This document shows, piece after piece, positions 1 to 7,943 of a DNA stretch of 63,405 nucleotides. Location: the NCBI RefSeq assembly GCF_000190475.1, contig NZ_AEWH01000035.1, positions 1 through 63,405 of the forward strand, in the 5' to 3' direction. Both the position numbers and the translations under genes were made by a program. How positions within the stretch are numbered: position 1 is the stretch's first letter; the number at the start of each line of letters is the position of its first letter. Source of the DNA: Ornithinibacillus scapharcae TW25. Lineage in GTDB: Bacteria; Bacillota; Bacilli; Bacillales; Amphibacillaceae. Under the pieces are notes generated by a model. That model did not search any database, had not been told where the DNA came from, and saw only the letters and a program-made list of their open reading frames with translations.

Positions 1-10
1 GTTTGTTTTT

Positions 11-613
11 TTATTTAGGACTATTATGCAATCGATGTAAAATAAGTAATTGATACGTATTACAAGCTAACAAGGTTATCACCATAATGAGTGAAAATTC
101 CGCTCCTACTAATCCGATGCGAAGTGCTGGTACCCACTCAACAATGGTAAAAGCTACCATAAAAAACAACGCTGGAACGAAAGCATGTTTCTTCGTTTCC
201 TTCGCCTTTATCTTTGCAACAATCCAGCTATATAACACAAGTGCAGCAGCCGCTAAAATAAACCATATTAACGATACTTCTCCATTTGAATTCTTATAAG
301 GGAAGTATATTAGATCGAAAACCACAAACGCTATGAGTACTATTTGTACAGTTGGCCAAAATGATCGAAAAATGCTTAAACCTAATCGATGAACATACAA
401 ATAAGCAAAGAATCCCGTTTGGCTTACGGCACTATATAGAAGACCATGTCCAATAAAAAATAACATGACACCTAAAAGACCCACGAAATTAAATGGTTGT
501 AGGTTATCAGTATATGCGCCATTTACATTCACAAAAAAACTAACAATTAAACCCGCTAATCCCCCTATTGCTAGCGTCTTTAAAAACAAATTGACTACTT
601 TACGACTATTCAA
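11..613 (-). CDS. kbaA: KinB-signalling pathway activation protein KbaA
   Basis: Integral membrane protein of the KbaA family, which in Bacillus subtilis is needed for the sporulation sensor kinase KinB to feed the phosphorelay. The 200-residue product (family about 200) is almost wholly hydrophobic with about six membrane segments, and has the family-like stretches FFAYLYVHRLGLSIFRS and CNTYQLLILHRL near the C terminus. The start chosen is TTG at 613, preceded by AGGAGG nine bases upstream; an ATG 69 bases further up would add a poor, non-hydrophobic extension and has no ribosome binding site. It lies next to gerD, as in B. subtilis. The assignment rests on family resemblance plus conserved order; function in this organism is inferred. 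Confidence 0.88.
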   Translation of the reverse strand: MNSRKVVNLFLKTLAIGGLAGLIVSFFVNVNGAYTDNLQPFNFVGLLGVMLFFIGHGLLYSAVSQTGFFAYLYVHRLGLSIFRSFWPTVQIVLIAFVVFDLIYFPYKNSNGEVSLIWFILAAAALVLYSWIVAKIKAKETKKHAFVPALFFMVAFTIVEWVPALRIGLVGAEFSLIMVITLLACNTYQLLILHRLHNSPK

Positions 614-709
614 TTGAAATGTCCTCCTGGTATTTATATATATGTATAAAATCAAACGCTTACTCCATTGGTATTTTAACATGAACCCTATCTTTTTTCC
701 TTCATCAAG

Positions 710-739
710 TGCATATTTTTGCTTTTCTCATCCATATTA
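710..739 (+). promoter_or_regulatory. Putative sigma-G promoter of gerD
   Basis: TGCATA at 710-715 and CATATTA at 733-739 are separated by 17 bases. This fits the forespore sigma-G consensus (-35 like gHATR, -10 like CATnHTA) and lies 26 bases upstream of the gerD start. gerD is a known sigma-G gene in B. subtilis. Seen: the boxes and spacing. Inferred: use by sigma-G. Confidence 0.6.
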
Positions 740-764
740 AGGATAAGTGGAAGGAGGATTTAAC

Positions 765-1415
765 GTGCTACGTATGTTCTATTTCCCGATACTTGGTGTC
801 TTATTCCTTATGATTACCGCTTGCGGAGGGGAAGCTGCACCAAAGGAAACGGATTATGATACTACAAAGAAAATGATTGTTGACATATTGCAAACAGAAG
901 ATGGCAAGAAGGCACTAGGCGAAATTTTAGCCGATGAAAAGATGCAACAAAAGCTTGTTATCGAATCCGCTACAGTAAAAAATGCCATAGATGAAACCTT
1001 AACATCTGATAAAGGGGCAGAAATGTGGAAGAAGCTTTTTGAGGACCCTAAATTCGTTGAATCATTTTATAAATCCATTGAAGAAGATCAGAAAAAATTA
1101 ATGAAGAGTTTAATGAATGATTCCGAGTATCAAAAACAAATGATGGATTTACTTAAAAATCCAGAAATGACCGATCAAACCATTCAAACATTAAAAAGCC
1201 AACAATTCCGAGAACACCTTGAAGAAACCATACAACAAACACTAGAATCTCCCCTGTTCCAAGCCAAAATACAGGAAACTTTACTAAAGGCAGCTGAAGA
1301 ACAAAGTAAAAGTGGCGGAGGTCAAAGTGGGGGTAGTGAATCAGGTGGTCAAGGGGGCGGCCAAGGCGGAGGTTCTGGAGGTGGATCCGGAGGCGGTAGT
1401 GGTGGCGGAGGTTAA
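765..1415 (+). CDS. gerD: Spore germination lipoprotein GerD
   Basis: GerD is the forespore inner-membrane lipoprotein that helps nutrient germinant receptors cluster into the germinosome. The 216-residue product has a short hydrophobic signal and a lipobox ITAC with the lipidated Cys at residue 20, a charged helical body with repeated FYKSIEEDQ/FREHLEETIQ-type segments, and a C-terminal low-complexity tail of about 34 Gly/Ser/Gln residues. GTG at 765 is the start because AAGGAGG lies seven bases upstream; an in-frame GTG at 747 would place that ribosome binding site inside the gene. It is the only long-established core gene here on the plus strand, facing salA, as GerD does in B. subtilis. 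The Gly-rich tail is the odd feature. Confidence 0.9.
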   Translation: MLRMFYFPILGVLFLMITACGGEAAPKETDYDTTKKMIVDILQTEDGKKALGEILADEKMQQKLVIESATVKNAIDETLTSDKGAEMWKKLFEDPKFVESFYKSIEEDQKKLMKSLMNDSEYQKQMMDLLKNPEMTDQTIQTLKSQQFREHLEETIQQTLESPLFQAKIQETLLKAAEEQSKSGGGQSGGSESGGQGGGQGGGSGGGSGGGSGGGG

Positions 1416-1432
1416 GTAACCACAAATAATGA

Positions 1433-1472
1433 AAGGGTCAGACCTTATACTGGAGGCTCTGACCCTTGTTTT
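1433..1472. terminator. Bidirectional terminator between gerD and salA
   Basis: A perfect 10-bp stem (AAGGGTCAGA at 1433-1442 with TCTGACCCTT at 1458-1467) sits between the converging genes, followed on the plus strand by a T-rich run. It probably ends both gerD and salA transcripts. Confidence 0.8.
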
Positions 1473-1473
1473 G

Positions 1474-2535
1474 TTATTCTTCTTCCACTTTAGCGATAAC
1501 TTTCGCTGCAATCTTATGATATTCCTTACCATTTGGGTGGTCCTCTTGATAAACAGAAGGTGCAAAGACATCTTCTTCCTCATATGGCTGTTGAATAGGC
1601 AATTGACCAAGAACCTTTGTCTTTAGGACCTCAGCTAGTTTTTTACCGCCACCTTGTCCAAAAACAAATTCTTTTTCGCCAGTTTTCTCACTCTTGAAAT
1701 AGGCCATATTTTCTACAACACCTAATATTTCATGATCTGTTTTAAGTGCCATCTGACCAGCACGAGCCGCTACAAATGCAGCTGTAGGGTGTGGTGTAGT
1801 GATAATAATTTCTTTACATGAAGGTAATAGCTCATGAACATCCATTGCAATATCACCTGTACCCGGAGGTAAATCTAATAATAAATAATCTAAGTCTCCC
1901 CATTCAACCTCTTTGAAGAAACTATTTAGCATCTTACCTAACATCGGTCCTCGCCAGATGATTGGTGAATTGTCTTCAACAAAGAATCCCATAGATATAA
2001 CTTTTACTCCGAATCTCTCAACTGGGATAATTTTTTCGCCACGTACAACAGGTCTTTCTTCAATACCCATCATATCCGGAATACTGAATCCATAAATATC
2101 CGCATCAATAATACCAACCTTTTTACCTAACCTTCTAAGGGCAACAGCAAGATTCACTGTTACGGTAGACTTACCGACACCGCCTTTTCCACTCGCAATT
2201 GCTAGGAAATTCGGTTGTTTATTTCCACCCATTAGCGCTTTTTCTTTAGCGCTTTCAATTGCAGGCTGGAATTTTTTAATTACCTCATCTGGTAATTGTT
2301 CAAAACGAAGACCAACCGTTACAGCACCATTACGCTTCAGAATACCAACTAATTCTTGCTGTAATTGCATTTGCTCCGCTGTATTAGTTTTTCCAATGGC
2401 AACTTTCACACTAACATGATTCTTATCTTCTTTAATGGTAACTTCCTTAATTCCACCAGTTTCTTCAAAAGTTCTATGTAAAAAAGGATCTTTTACAGGA
2501 TTTAGTAATTTTATTACTTCTTCATTTGTTAACAT
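1474..2535 (-). CDS. salA: Mrp/NBP35-family ATP-binding protein SalA
   Basis: P-loop ATPase of the Mrp/NBP35 group. Its B. subtilis orthologue SalA (YbaL) is a DNA-binding repressor of scoC that indirectly stimulates exoprotease genes; other Mrp proteins carry Fe-S clusters. The 353-residue product has an N-terminal DUF59/MIP18-like domain (about 5-80), a deviant Walker A GKGGVGKST at 116-124, and the Mrp signature DLPPGTGD at 221-228. The CxxC pair that binds a cluster in many Mrp proteins is absent (ENMAYFKSEKTGEKEF in that region), which favours the SalA-type role over Fe-S carriage. The ATG is preceded by AAGGTGATT. Located between cwlD and gerD, as in B. subtilis. Confidence 0.88.
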   Translation of the reverse strand: MLTNEEVIKLLNPVKDPFLHRTFEETGGIKEVTIKEDKNHVSVKVAIGKTNTAEQMQLQQELVGILKRNGAVTVGLRFEQLPDEVIKKFQPAIESAKEKALMGGNKQPNFLAIASGKGGVGKSTVTVNLAVALRRLGKKVGIIDADIYGFSIPDMMGIEERPVVRGEKIIPVERFGVKVISMGFFVEDNSPIIWRGPMLGKMLNSFFKEVEWGDLDYLLLDLPPGTGDIAMDVHELLPSCKEIIITTPHPTAAFVAARAGQMALKTDHEILGVVENMAYFKSEKTGEKEFVFGQGGGKKLAEVLKTKVLGQLPIQQPYEEEDVFAPSVYQEDHPNGKEYHKIAAKVIAKVEEE

Positions 2536-2591
2536 GTAATCACCTTCCTATCTAGCTTGAAAATTATGTTTATTCAAGCCTAGTATAACAC

Positions 2592-2616
2592 ATATCACTA
2601 AAAAGCTAAGTGATAT
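2592..2616 (-). terminator. Hairpin downstream of cwlD
   Basis: ATATCACT (2592-2599) pairs with AGTGATAT (2609-2616). The 8-bp stem is weak and lacks a long T run, so it could be a terminator for cwlD or just a spacer hairpin before salA. Confidence 0.35.
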
Positions 2617-2637
2617 GAATTAGCAGAAGGTAAAATT

Positions 2638-3351
2638 TCAATCTTCTTCGGGTTCTTCCGTCACATAACGAAGAATCCCTTCATAAATACTCGCTGCCAT
2701 TTGTCTTTGATACGTACCATCCTTTAATAGCTCAAGCTCTTCCTCATTAGACAAGAATCCAATTTCAACGAGCGCTCCTGGAATTTCAGCTTTTTTTAAT
2801 AAATATAAATTATTAATTGCTAACTCAGTTCGATTTGTATTCTCGAGGTTTCGTTTAATTTCCGCTTGAATTTTCTTAGCTAAATGTTTACCTTCATCTG
2901 ACTTCGGATAATAAAAAGTCTGTGCCCCTCTCCATTTCGGTGATGGAATGGCATTTAAATGGACGGTAAGAAAGAAGTCTGCATCATGGGTATTAATAAA
3001 CTCCATCCGCTTCCGAATATCCTCAGCTTTTCTTCTTGAAAGTCCCTTTGTATTCTCATCCGCTAAATCCGTATCCTCTTCTCTTGTTAGATAGACCACT
3101 GCCCCTGCTTGCTCTAGGTAATTTCTCAAAGTCTTTACCACTTCTAACGCAATGTCCTTCTCTTGTGTTTTATCACTACCCACTGCACCACCATCTGGTC
3201 CACCATGTCCAGGATCTAATACAATCGTTTTTCCAGAAAGCGGTAGCGAAAATCCTGTAGTTTGTTCAACTTCCGGTAATGGATATCTAATTAATGCAAT
3301 TAAAATCACTAAGCCAACAAACCAAATTAGTATTCTTCCAAATCGCTTCAT
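2638..3351 (-). CDS. cwlD: N-acetylmuramoyl-L-alanine amidase CwlD (spore cortex)
   Basis: Zinc amidase that removes the peptide from muramic acid during cortex synthesis, the first step to muramic-delta-lactam, which germination lytic enzymes need. The 237-residue product (same length as B. subtilis CwlD) has an N-terminal membrane anchor (about 5-22) and an Amidase_3 domain with the expected zinc ligands: His in DPGHGG (H49), Glu in EKD (E64), His in TVHLN (H131), and the catalytic Glu in VEIGFLSN (E196). ATG at 3351 is chosen because AAAGGGG lies about nine bases upstream; a start 27 bases further up would include that site. A sigma-E-like promoter lies just upstream. Confidence 0.93.
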   Translation of the reverse strand: MKRFGRILIWFVGLVILIALIRYPLPEVEQTTGFSLPLSGKTIVLDPGHGGPDGGAVGSDKTQEKDIALEVVKTLRNYLEQAGAVVYLTREEDTDLADENTKGLSRRKAEDIRKRMEFINTHDADFFLTVHLNAIPSPKWRGAQTFYYPKSDEGKHLAKKIQAEIKRNLENTNRTELAINNLYLLKKAEIPGALVEIGFLSNEEELELLKDGTYQRQMAASIYEGILRYVTEEPEED

Positions 3352-3381
3352 CCTACTCGCCCCTTTACATATCTTCATCCT

Positions 3382-3410
3382 ATTCTATGGGACAAGGTAT
3401 CGGATTATGA
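3382..3410 (-). promoter_or_regulatory. Putative sigma-E promoter of cwlD
   Basis: On the minus strand TCATAAT (3410-3404) and CATAGAAT (3389-3382) are spaced by 14 bases, resembling the mother-cell sigma-E consensus (kmATATT, CATACAnT). It lies about 30 bases upstream of the cwlD start. cwlD is mother-cell expressed in B. subtilis; the site here is inferred from sequence only. Confidence 0.5.
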
Positions 3411-3436
3411 CATTGCAGAATACTCCTATAAACATA

Positions 3437-3467
3437 GAAAAAAGGAGTAGTCTCAATCACTACTCCT
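3437..3467 (-). terminator. Terminator of the adaptor/Yip1 pair
   Basis: AGGAGTAGT (3443-3451) pairs with ACTACTCCT (3459-3467), a 9-bp stem followed on the minus strand by a run of seven T. It lies just past the stop of the HlyD-like gene and separates it from cwlD. Confidence 0.8.
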
Positions 3468-3477
3468 ACACGTCAAA

Positions 3478-4701
3478 CTATCTAGATAATATGCCCATTA
3501 CAAAATATTTTTCCCAGTTCTCATAATTACTTATTTGCAACCAAGGAACCTTATTTGCTTTTATTGGTGTAATGAATGGCATTCCTGCATAAATATCATG
3601 TGTTTTTTGATTCGTTACGACATCTCCTGCTTCTAGCCCTTTTGTTATTTCTACATTATTTCCAATATGAAGTCCTTTTTCAATCGCAATCTTTTCTAAT
3701 TTACCGGATTCCTGTAGATTCCAGACCTTTTTTCCAGACACATATCGTTCATGAATGGTATTGGCATTTAATGATTCATTCACAGTGATCATCATATCAG
3801 TATGGTAACCTGGTAAAATGGAATCCAATTCTTGCTCCTCTTCAAACATAACTTCAAAAGGATAGATGCTCTCTGAATCAACCCCCACCTCATGTGGCTC
3901 CTCTTCAAGTTTTGAAATAGTTCCTGTGAAGCTTTGGTCTACCTTATCAAACATAATTTCAACCTGTTGTCCTGTCTCCACATTAACTCTTGCCGTTTCG
4001 TTTAAATCACCTTTTACAATCAATGACGTATCGCCAATACGTATAATTGGATCTTGTAGAGTCGAGGAGATCTCCTGTACCTTTCCTGAAAAAGGGCTCT
4101 CTACTGTTACTGTATCTCCCGATGACCGTAATTCATCCAACTGTGATTGTATCAATCGCTCTTGTTCTTGAACTGCTGCTAGCTCCTGTTCCTTTTGTAA
4201 GATAAACTGTTCTTTCAATACTTCCGCTTCCACTGGCTCCCCAGGTGCGACTACAACAGTTGTTTGGTCCTCATTCGTATCTCCAACTACCGGGACAGAG
4301 GGATTAGATATTCGAAAACTAACCATCTCAGAAATAGCATCCTCAATGGAAGCCACTTCTCCACTTAGCCTTTCTAGTTCATTGGTAAGAGCAGCTTCTG
4401 TTTGGTAATAATCATTTACCTGGTAACTAAACAAAGGATCACCAGCTTGAACAATGGTACCTTCCTCCACTAGAAACTCATTAAAATTCCCAAGACTTTT
4501 ATCAAAGTAAACATAGTTTTCACCCGAATAAGCCGCGACACCCTTGGTCGGAATTTTTTCTTTTATGTCACTTTGAAATACCTTGTCCCATTTTGTAATA
4601 AAGGCTTGTCTAGTAACCTTACCCCCATCATCTAATAGGATAAGGACACTATTCGTCACAATAAAAATTACAATTGTTATCCATATAATTTTTCTTTTCA
4701 T
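3478..4701 (-). CDS. HlyD/MFP-family periplasmic-type adaptor (YknX-like), efflux adaptor
   Basis: Membrane-fusion/adaptor protein of 407 residues anchored by one N-terminal membrane segment (about 4-24). It shows a split lipoyl-like domain (first half near VEEGTIVQAGDPLFSY, second half near VESPFSGKVQEIS), a coiled-coil hairpin between them (about 95-190, interrupted by an acidic/Val-Pro linker), a beta-barrel domain, and a C-terminal membrane-proximal domain. In Gram-positive bacteria such adaptors work with MacB-type ABC exporters. ATG at 4701 is preferred (AGGTGG eight bases upstream; TGATG overlap with the preceding Yip1 gene). The pair resembles B. subtilis YknX-YknW, but no YknY ATPase or YknZ permease is adjacent. 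Substrate unknown. Confidence 0.75.
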   Translation of the reverse strand: MKRKIIWITIVIFIVTNSVLILLDDGGKVTRQAFITKWDKVFQSDIKEKIPTKGVAAYSGENYVYFDKSLGNFNEFLVEEGTIVQAGDPLFSYQVNDYYQTEAALTNELERLSGEVASIEDAISEMVSFRISNPSVPVVGDTNEDQTTVVVAPGEPVEAEVLKEQFILQKEQELAAVQEQERLIQSQLDELRSSGDTVTVESPFSGKVQEISSTLQDPIIRIGDTSLIVKGDLNETARVNVETGQQVEIMFDKVDQSFTGTISKLEEEPHEVGVDSESIYPFEVMFEEEQELDSILPGYHTDMMITVNESLNANTIHERYVSGKKVWNLQESGKLEKIAIEKGLHIGNNVEITKGLEAGDVVTNQKTHDIYAGMPFITPIKANKVPWLQISNYENWEKYFVMGILSR

Positions 4702-5387
4702 CACGCAAACCACCTGTCTATCATGTAAATATCAGTAAACGAGACAATAGCGGTCACTGTCCAAATCGTTAAGTGTAATAAAATGACCGTAGCGTATATC
4801 CAACCTTTATGTATGGTTGATAACTTGATTAAGTACTTTATTTGAAGAGCTATTATCCACAATTGAAAAAGGGAAACAGCGCCAAACAAATAAATCAGCA
4901 AGGATATATCCGTAAAGTAGGAGGCAATTACTCCAAACGAAAATGGTGAAACAAACCAATCAAGTCCAAAAAATACCGCCATAGGAATCCAGAGTACTCG
5001 TTCCATTAATAGTATAAAAAGAACGACAACCTGCATTAATAGTAGCTTTTTAAAAGATATCTTTGTCACCCAGTAAAATATAAGAGTAGGGATGAATAAG
5101 ACGAAAAGAGCGAAAGTTAATGCAAAGGCGACCCGACCGATAACAAACCATAGTTTACGCATTTCGTACTCTGCTGGATCAAGTAAAACCGCACCACTTG
5201 AAATAAGCGTTGAACCCATTCCGAGCATACCCATACCACCATAAATAACCAAGGTAAGCAAACTTAATAACACGATAACCTTCCAAGGGTTTCGTACTGT
5301 TTCTGCTTTCCCTATTCGAAAAATATGATCATCCACTGAAAAAATAAACCTCAATACTTGTAATGTGTATGTCATGATTCCACCCAT
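4701..5387 (-). CDS. Yip1-family membrane protein (YknW-like)
   Basis: A 228-residue hydrophobic protein with about five membrane segments and a soluble N-terminal stretch, of the Yip1 domain type. In B. subtilis the Yip1 protein YknW acts with YknX, YknY and YknZ, which protect against the SdpC toxin and whose assembly needs YknW. Here the gene overlaps the HlyD-like adaptor gene by one base (TGATG), so the two are co-transcribed and translationally coupled. The start is uncertain: ATG at 5387 follows a weak purine run; ATG at 5375 has GGGTGG only four bases away. The role as partner of the adaptor is inferred from coupling. Confidence 0.65.
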   Translation of the reverse strand: MGGIMTYTLQVLRFIFSVDDHIFRIGKAETVRNPWKVIVLLSLLTLVIYGGMGMLGMGSTLISSGAVLLDPAEYEMRKLWFVIGRVAFALTFALFVLFIPTLIFYWVTKISFKKLLLMQVVVLFILLMERVLWIPMAVFFGLDWFVSPFSFGVIASYFTDISLLIYLFGAVSLFQLWIIALQIKYLIKLSTIHKGWIYATVILLHLTIWTVTAIVSFTDIYMIDRWFA

Positions 5388-5510
5388 TTCTTTTCTTTTT
5401 CATTTCGAACCTATTTTTTACCAATTTTAACGCACTTTTCTACAAATATCTATTGTATTCATTCTATTTTGAATAGTATTAGTCCTAACTACCTATATAA
5501 CAGAAAGAGA

Positions 5511-5564
5511 AAAGTGCCAGCTCCCTACGAAAATTGTCACTATTTTCGAGGAAATTGACACCTT
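5511..5564 (-). terminator. Unusually long terminator hairpin
   Basis: Read as minus-strand RNA, 5564-5511 folds into a stem of about 23 pairs (one A-C mismatch, one bulged U, several G-U pairs) with a 7-base loop at 5535-5541 and a perfect inner stem CGAAAAT/ATTTTCG. It is followed by a T/C-rich run. The G-U pairs only work for the minus strand, so it most likely ends the small gene at 5579-5806. Confidence 0.65.
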
Positions 5565-5578
5565 CTATTGGAATATAA

Positions 5579-5806
5579 TTAATTTGATTGCGCTTGTAAT
5601 TCCTGAGGTTCATTTTCATTTTGTTTCTTATCTAGCATACGAACAAATTGCCACCCAACAGCTGCATTAACAGCACCCATTAATCCAAACAATAGGTAAT
5701 CACCAATTGGCTCAGGAAGAATCAAGTCCATGATTAACCATCCCCCTGCTGTTGAAGCACCAACAAGTCCTCCTATAATTGGCTTTCGATAACGATTCAT
5801 TACCAT
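5579..5806 (-). CDS. Small membrane protein, unknown function
   Basis: A 75-residue protein with two glycine-rich hydrophobic segments (about 10-28 and 37-57) and a polar C-terminal tail rich in Asn, Glu and Gln. It is preceded by AAAGGTGG and followed by a strong terminator, so it looks like an expressed monocistronic gene. I do not recognise a named family; small proteins of this pattern (GGLVGASTAGGW motif) are common in Bacillaceae. An in-frame ATG two codons in is an equally possible start. Confidence 0.6.
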   Translation of the reverse strand: MVMNRYRKPIIGGLVGASTAGGWLIMDLILPEPIGDYLLFGLMGAVNAAVGWQFVRMLDKKQNENEPQELQAQSN

Positions 5807-6046
5807 GCACCACCTTTGTTGTTTTATCCCGCATGTATAGGCTGTAAACCCTCACCTATATTAATCCTATGCTTTCCTCCCACTAGTCATAACTAGAATT
5901 TTTGGTTTAACTTGTCTGACTTTAGGAAAGTAGGAAAGTTTTTGCCACTTAAAAGCCACTTTAAGTAAGGAAGTTTCCCAATACCAATATATTATAAATA
6001 ATGTAAAATTAAGGAAACTAAATTCATTTAATAGGTGGATTAATCT

Positions 6047-7213
6047 ATGAAGAAACTTTTGCTAATAGGTGTTACAGTTATTTTAGTTCTATGTTTTTCT
6101 GACAAAAACCTCATACAAGCCGAGTCATCTACAATCAATATCAGCAAAGAAGATGCATTAAAGATTACTGAGAATTATATATTAAAATATCAAAATTCTT
6201 ATGATCGCAATACGGAAGTTATTCTAAAAAACTACTTGTACGATATAGATGATACTATTCTAGGTTATCATTTTGAATTGTATAATTTGGATAATTATCA
6301 GGGTTATATTGTAATTTCAGCAACAACAGACAGAGACCCAGTGCTAGAATCGGGAGCCGGTTTATTCATGGAAGAGCAACCAAAAGCGAATGAAAAAATA
6401 TATTATTTAGGTGCCTTTTCCTATATTTTTGCTGAAGACATTAACCATCTACACAAGGTTTTCCAGTCAGCAAAAGAGGATTATATTAAAGAGTTAGAGC
6501 GCGAATTCAGCACAATGAATAATAGTGACTTTATTTCGGGTATAAATGATTTGCAGAATGAGATAGAAGAAGTTAACAAAATGAATCTTGAATCCTTAAA
6601 CAGGTTACCAGGTGAATTTGAGAAGGAATGGAAAGATATATTAACCCCAAACAAAGTGAACCTTTCTTCTTATAAAAGATTACCCGTAACTAGGGTATAT
6701 CAACGAGTAAGCGGGGTAACTAAACCCACAAAAGCCTGTGGACCAGCTGTTGCAGTTATGATTAATAATTATTATAAAGGCAAAGGATACTGGGTTAAAG
6801 ATAGTACTGATTATGGTGGACATGCAAACTATATCAACAGAATGATTAAGGAAATGAATACGGGGACATTGGGAACATCAGCAGCTAATTTCCGTGATGG
6901 ACTTAGACGTCAATTGAATGTAAATCATAAAACCTCAACCTCTCCATGGAGAGCTTGGACTTTAAGTGGGAATGGCTACTTCGAGTCTTACAAAACATCG
7001 ATTTCTGGAAATCGACCCGTTGCATTAAGGTTTGACAATATAATTAAAGGTAGTAAATTCACTAAGTACCATTTTGTTGCCGGCATTGGATACGACGGTA
7101 CGGAAGCCATTGTAAAAGATCCCGATAATGGAAAAACAAATACTGGGGATAGAAGATTTTCGTGGAAGACAAATCAATCAGTTATAACTATGATCATCAA
7201 CTCCCCTAATTAA
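6047..7213 (+). CDS. Secreted papain-like cysteine peptidase (C39/C10-like)
   Basis: A 388-residue protein with a signal peptide (about 1-25, AxA-like end IQA), an acidic N-terminal region (about 30-190) with GYIVISATTDRDPVLESG, which recalls the propeptide of C10/streptopain peptidases, and a C-terminal catalytic domain. Candidate catalytic residues are Cys231 in KACGPAVAVM, His342 in KYHFVAGIGYDG and Asp358 in VKDPDNG, the Cys-His-Asp order of C39-like peptidases. AGGTGG eight bases before the ATG supports the start. Probably made as a secreted zymogen; substrate unknown. It could instead be a non-proteolytic papain-fold protein, but all three residues are present. Confidence 0.7.
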   Translation: MKKLLLIGVTVILVLCFSDKNLIQAESSTINISKEDALKITENYILKYQNSYDRNTEVILKNYLYDIDDTILGYHFELYNLDNYQGYIVISATTDRDPVLESGAGLFMEEQPKANEKIYYLGAFSYIFAEDINHLHKVFQSAKEDYIKELEREFSTMNNSDFISGINDLQNEIEEVNKMNLESLNRLPGEFEKEWKDILTPNKVNLSSYKRLPVTRVYQRVSGVTKPTKACGPAVAVMINNYYKGKGYWVKDSTDYGGHANYINRMIKEMNTGTLGTSAANFRDGLRRQLNVNHKTSTSPWRAWTLSGNGYFESYKTSISGNRPVALRFDNIIKGSKFTKYHFVAGIGYDGTEAIVKDPDNGKTNTGDRRFSWKTNQSVITMIINSPN

Positions 7214-7290
7214 GATAAATGATAATACTGCTTGGATTTTAGTTTATCACCCCAGAGGTTTACTATACTTTAAACAAGGTGGTTAATAAT

Positions 7291-7722
7291 TTGAATCTAT
7301 ATCCACATGAAGTTATCGAGTATATGATTGCATCTTCTTTCATATTAATATCATTAATCATCTCTGGATTCATTTATTGGAGAAAGAGGAGGAAAATTGG
7401 CTTTCTTATTTCAATCCTAATTACTGTAGGAATTACCGCCTTCTTTATCATTCGTCCCTTATGGATTGATAATCAAATTCAGGAGAAAACAATCGCTTTG
7501 GAAGAATATTTACAAACAAAATATCCAAATGCAGACTGGACAATCACACCTGTTGATCATCGCGAAAATAAAACTCTTAATCATTATTATTTACTAGTTG
7601 ACTTCAAAGACGATCCACATCATACGTATTACTATTATGTTTACAAGGATGGAACAGTCGAACAAATGGGCGGGGAAAGTGATGAGTACTTTCAATATGA
7701 AGAGAAATATCGTGAGCCGTAG
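7291..7722 (+). CDS. Small membrane protein with extracytoplasmic domain, unknown function
   Basis: About 143 residues with two N-terminal membrane segments (ASSFILISLIISGFIYW and a second just after a KRRK turn) and a C-terminal domain of about 90 residues rich in Tyr, His and Asp (HYYLLVDFKDDPHHTYYYY). I do not recognise the family; the soluble part resembles small PepSY/DUF-type domains but I cannot assign it. TTG at 7291 is the likely start because AAGGTGG lies eight bases upstream; a GTG at 7279 lies inside that site. It follows the cysteine peptidase with a 77-base gap and no terminator, so may share its transcript. Confidence 0.55.
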   Translation: MNLYPHEVIEYMIASSFILISLIISGFIYWRKRRKIGFLISILITVGITAFFIIRPLWIDNQIQEKTIALEEYLQTKYPNADWTITPVDHRENKTLNHYYLLVDFKDDPHHTYYYYVYKDGTVEQMGGESDEYFQYEEKYREP

Positions 7723-7797
7723 AAGAATTGTTATTAATCAATGATAGCTTCTAATTTGTTTTAACACTCGTTATATCGAGACTTTCAATAGGTATTA

Positions 7798-7840
7798 AAA
7801 ACCCAAAAGCTTGAACGAATCAGGCTTTTGGGTTTTCTTC
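7798..7840. terminator. Strong terminator after the peptidase/membrane protein pair
   Basis: AAAACCCAAAAGC (7798-7810) pairs perfectly with GCTTTTGGGTTTT (7824-7836), 13 bp, with A and T runs on each side, so it can work in both directions. Confidence 0.85.
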
Positions 7841-7897
7841 TAAGACAAGTATTTATAGCGTTAAAATTTTATAAATCTAATTCTATCCTTCTTAACC

Positions 7898-7931
7898 AAA
7901 AGACCCTTCTCACCAAAGTAATAAGTGTCTT
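7898..7931 (-). terminator. Terminator of the SDR gene
   Basis: Minus-strand RNA forms a 14-position stem (two A-G mismatches, one U-G pair) with a UUUG loop, then TTTT. It lies 12 bases past the SDR stop and is clearly related in sequence to the rpsI terminator at 11727-11761. Confidence 0.7.
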
Positions 7932-7943
7932 GTAAATAAGCTA

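Noticed and set aside
1310-1415. Repeated GGNGGN tract considered as a tandem repeat or CRISPR-like array
   Set aside because: Short in-frame codon repeats coding the Gly/Ser tail of GerD; no spacers.
5940-6046. Promoter for the cysteine peptidase gene
   Set aside because: The region is AT-rich with TATTATAAAT but no -35 box at proper spacing was convincing.
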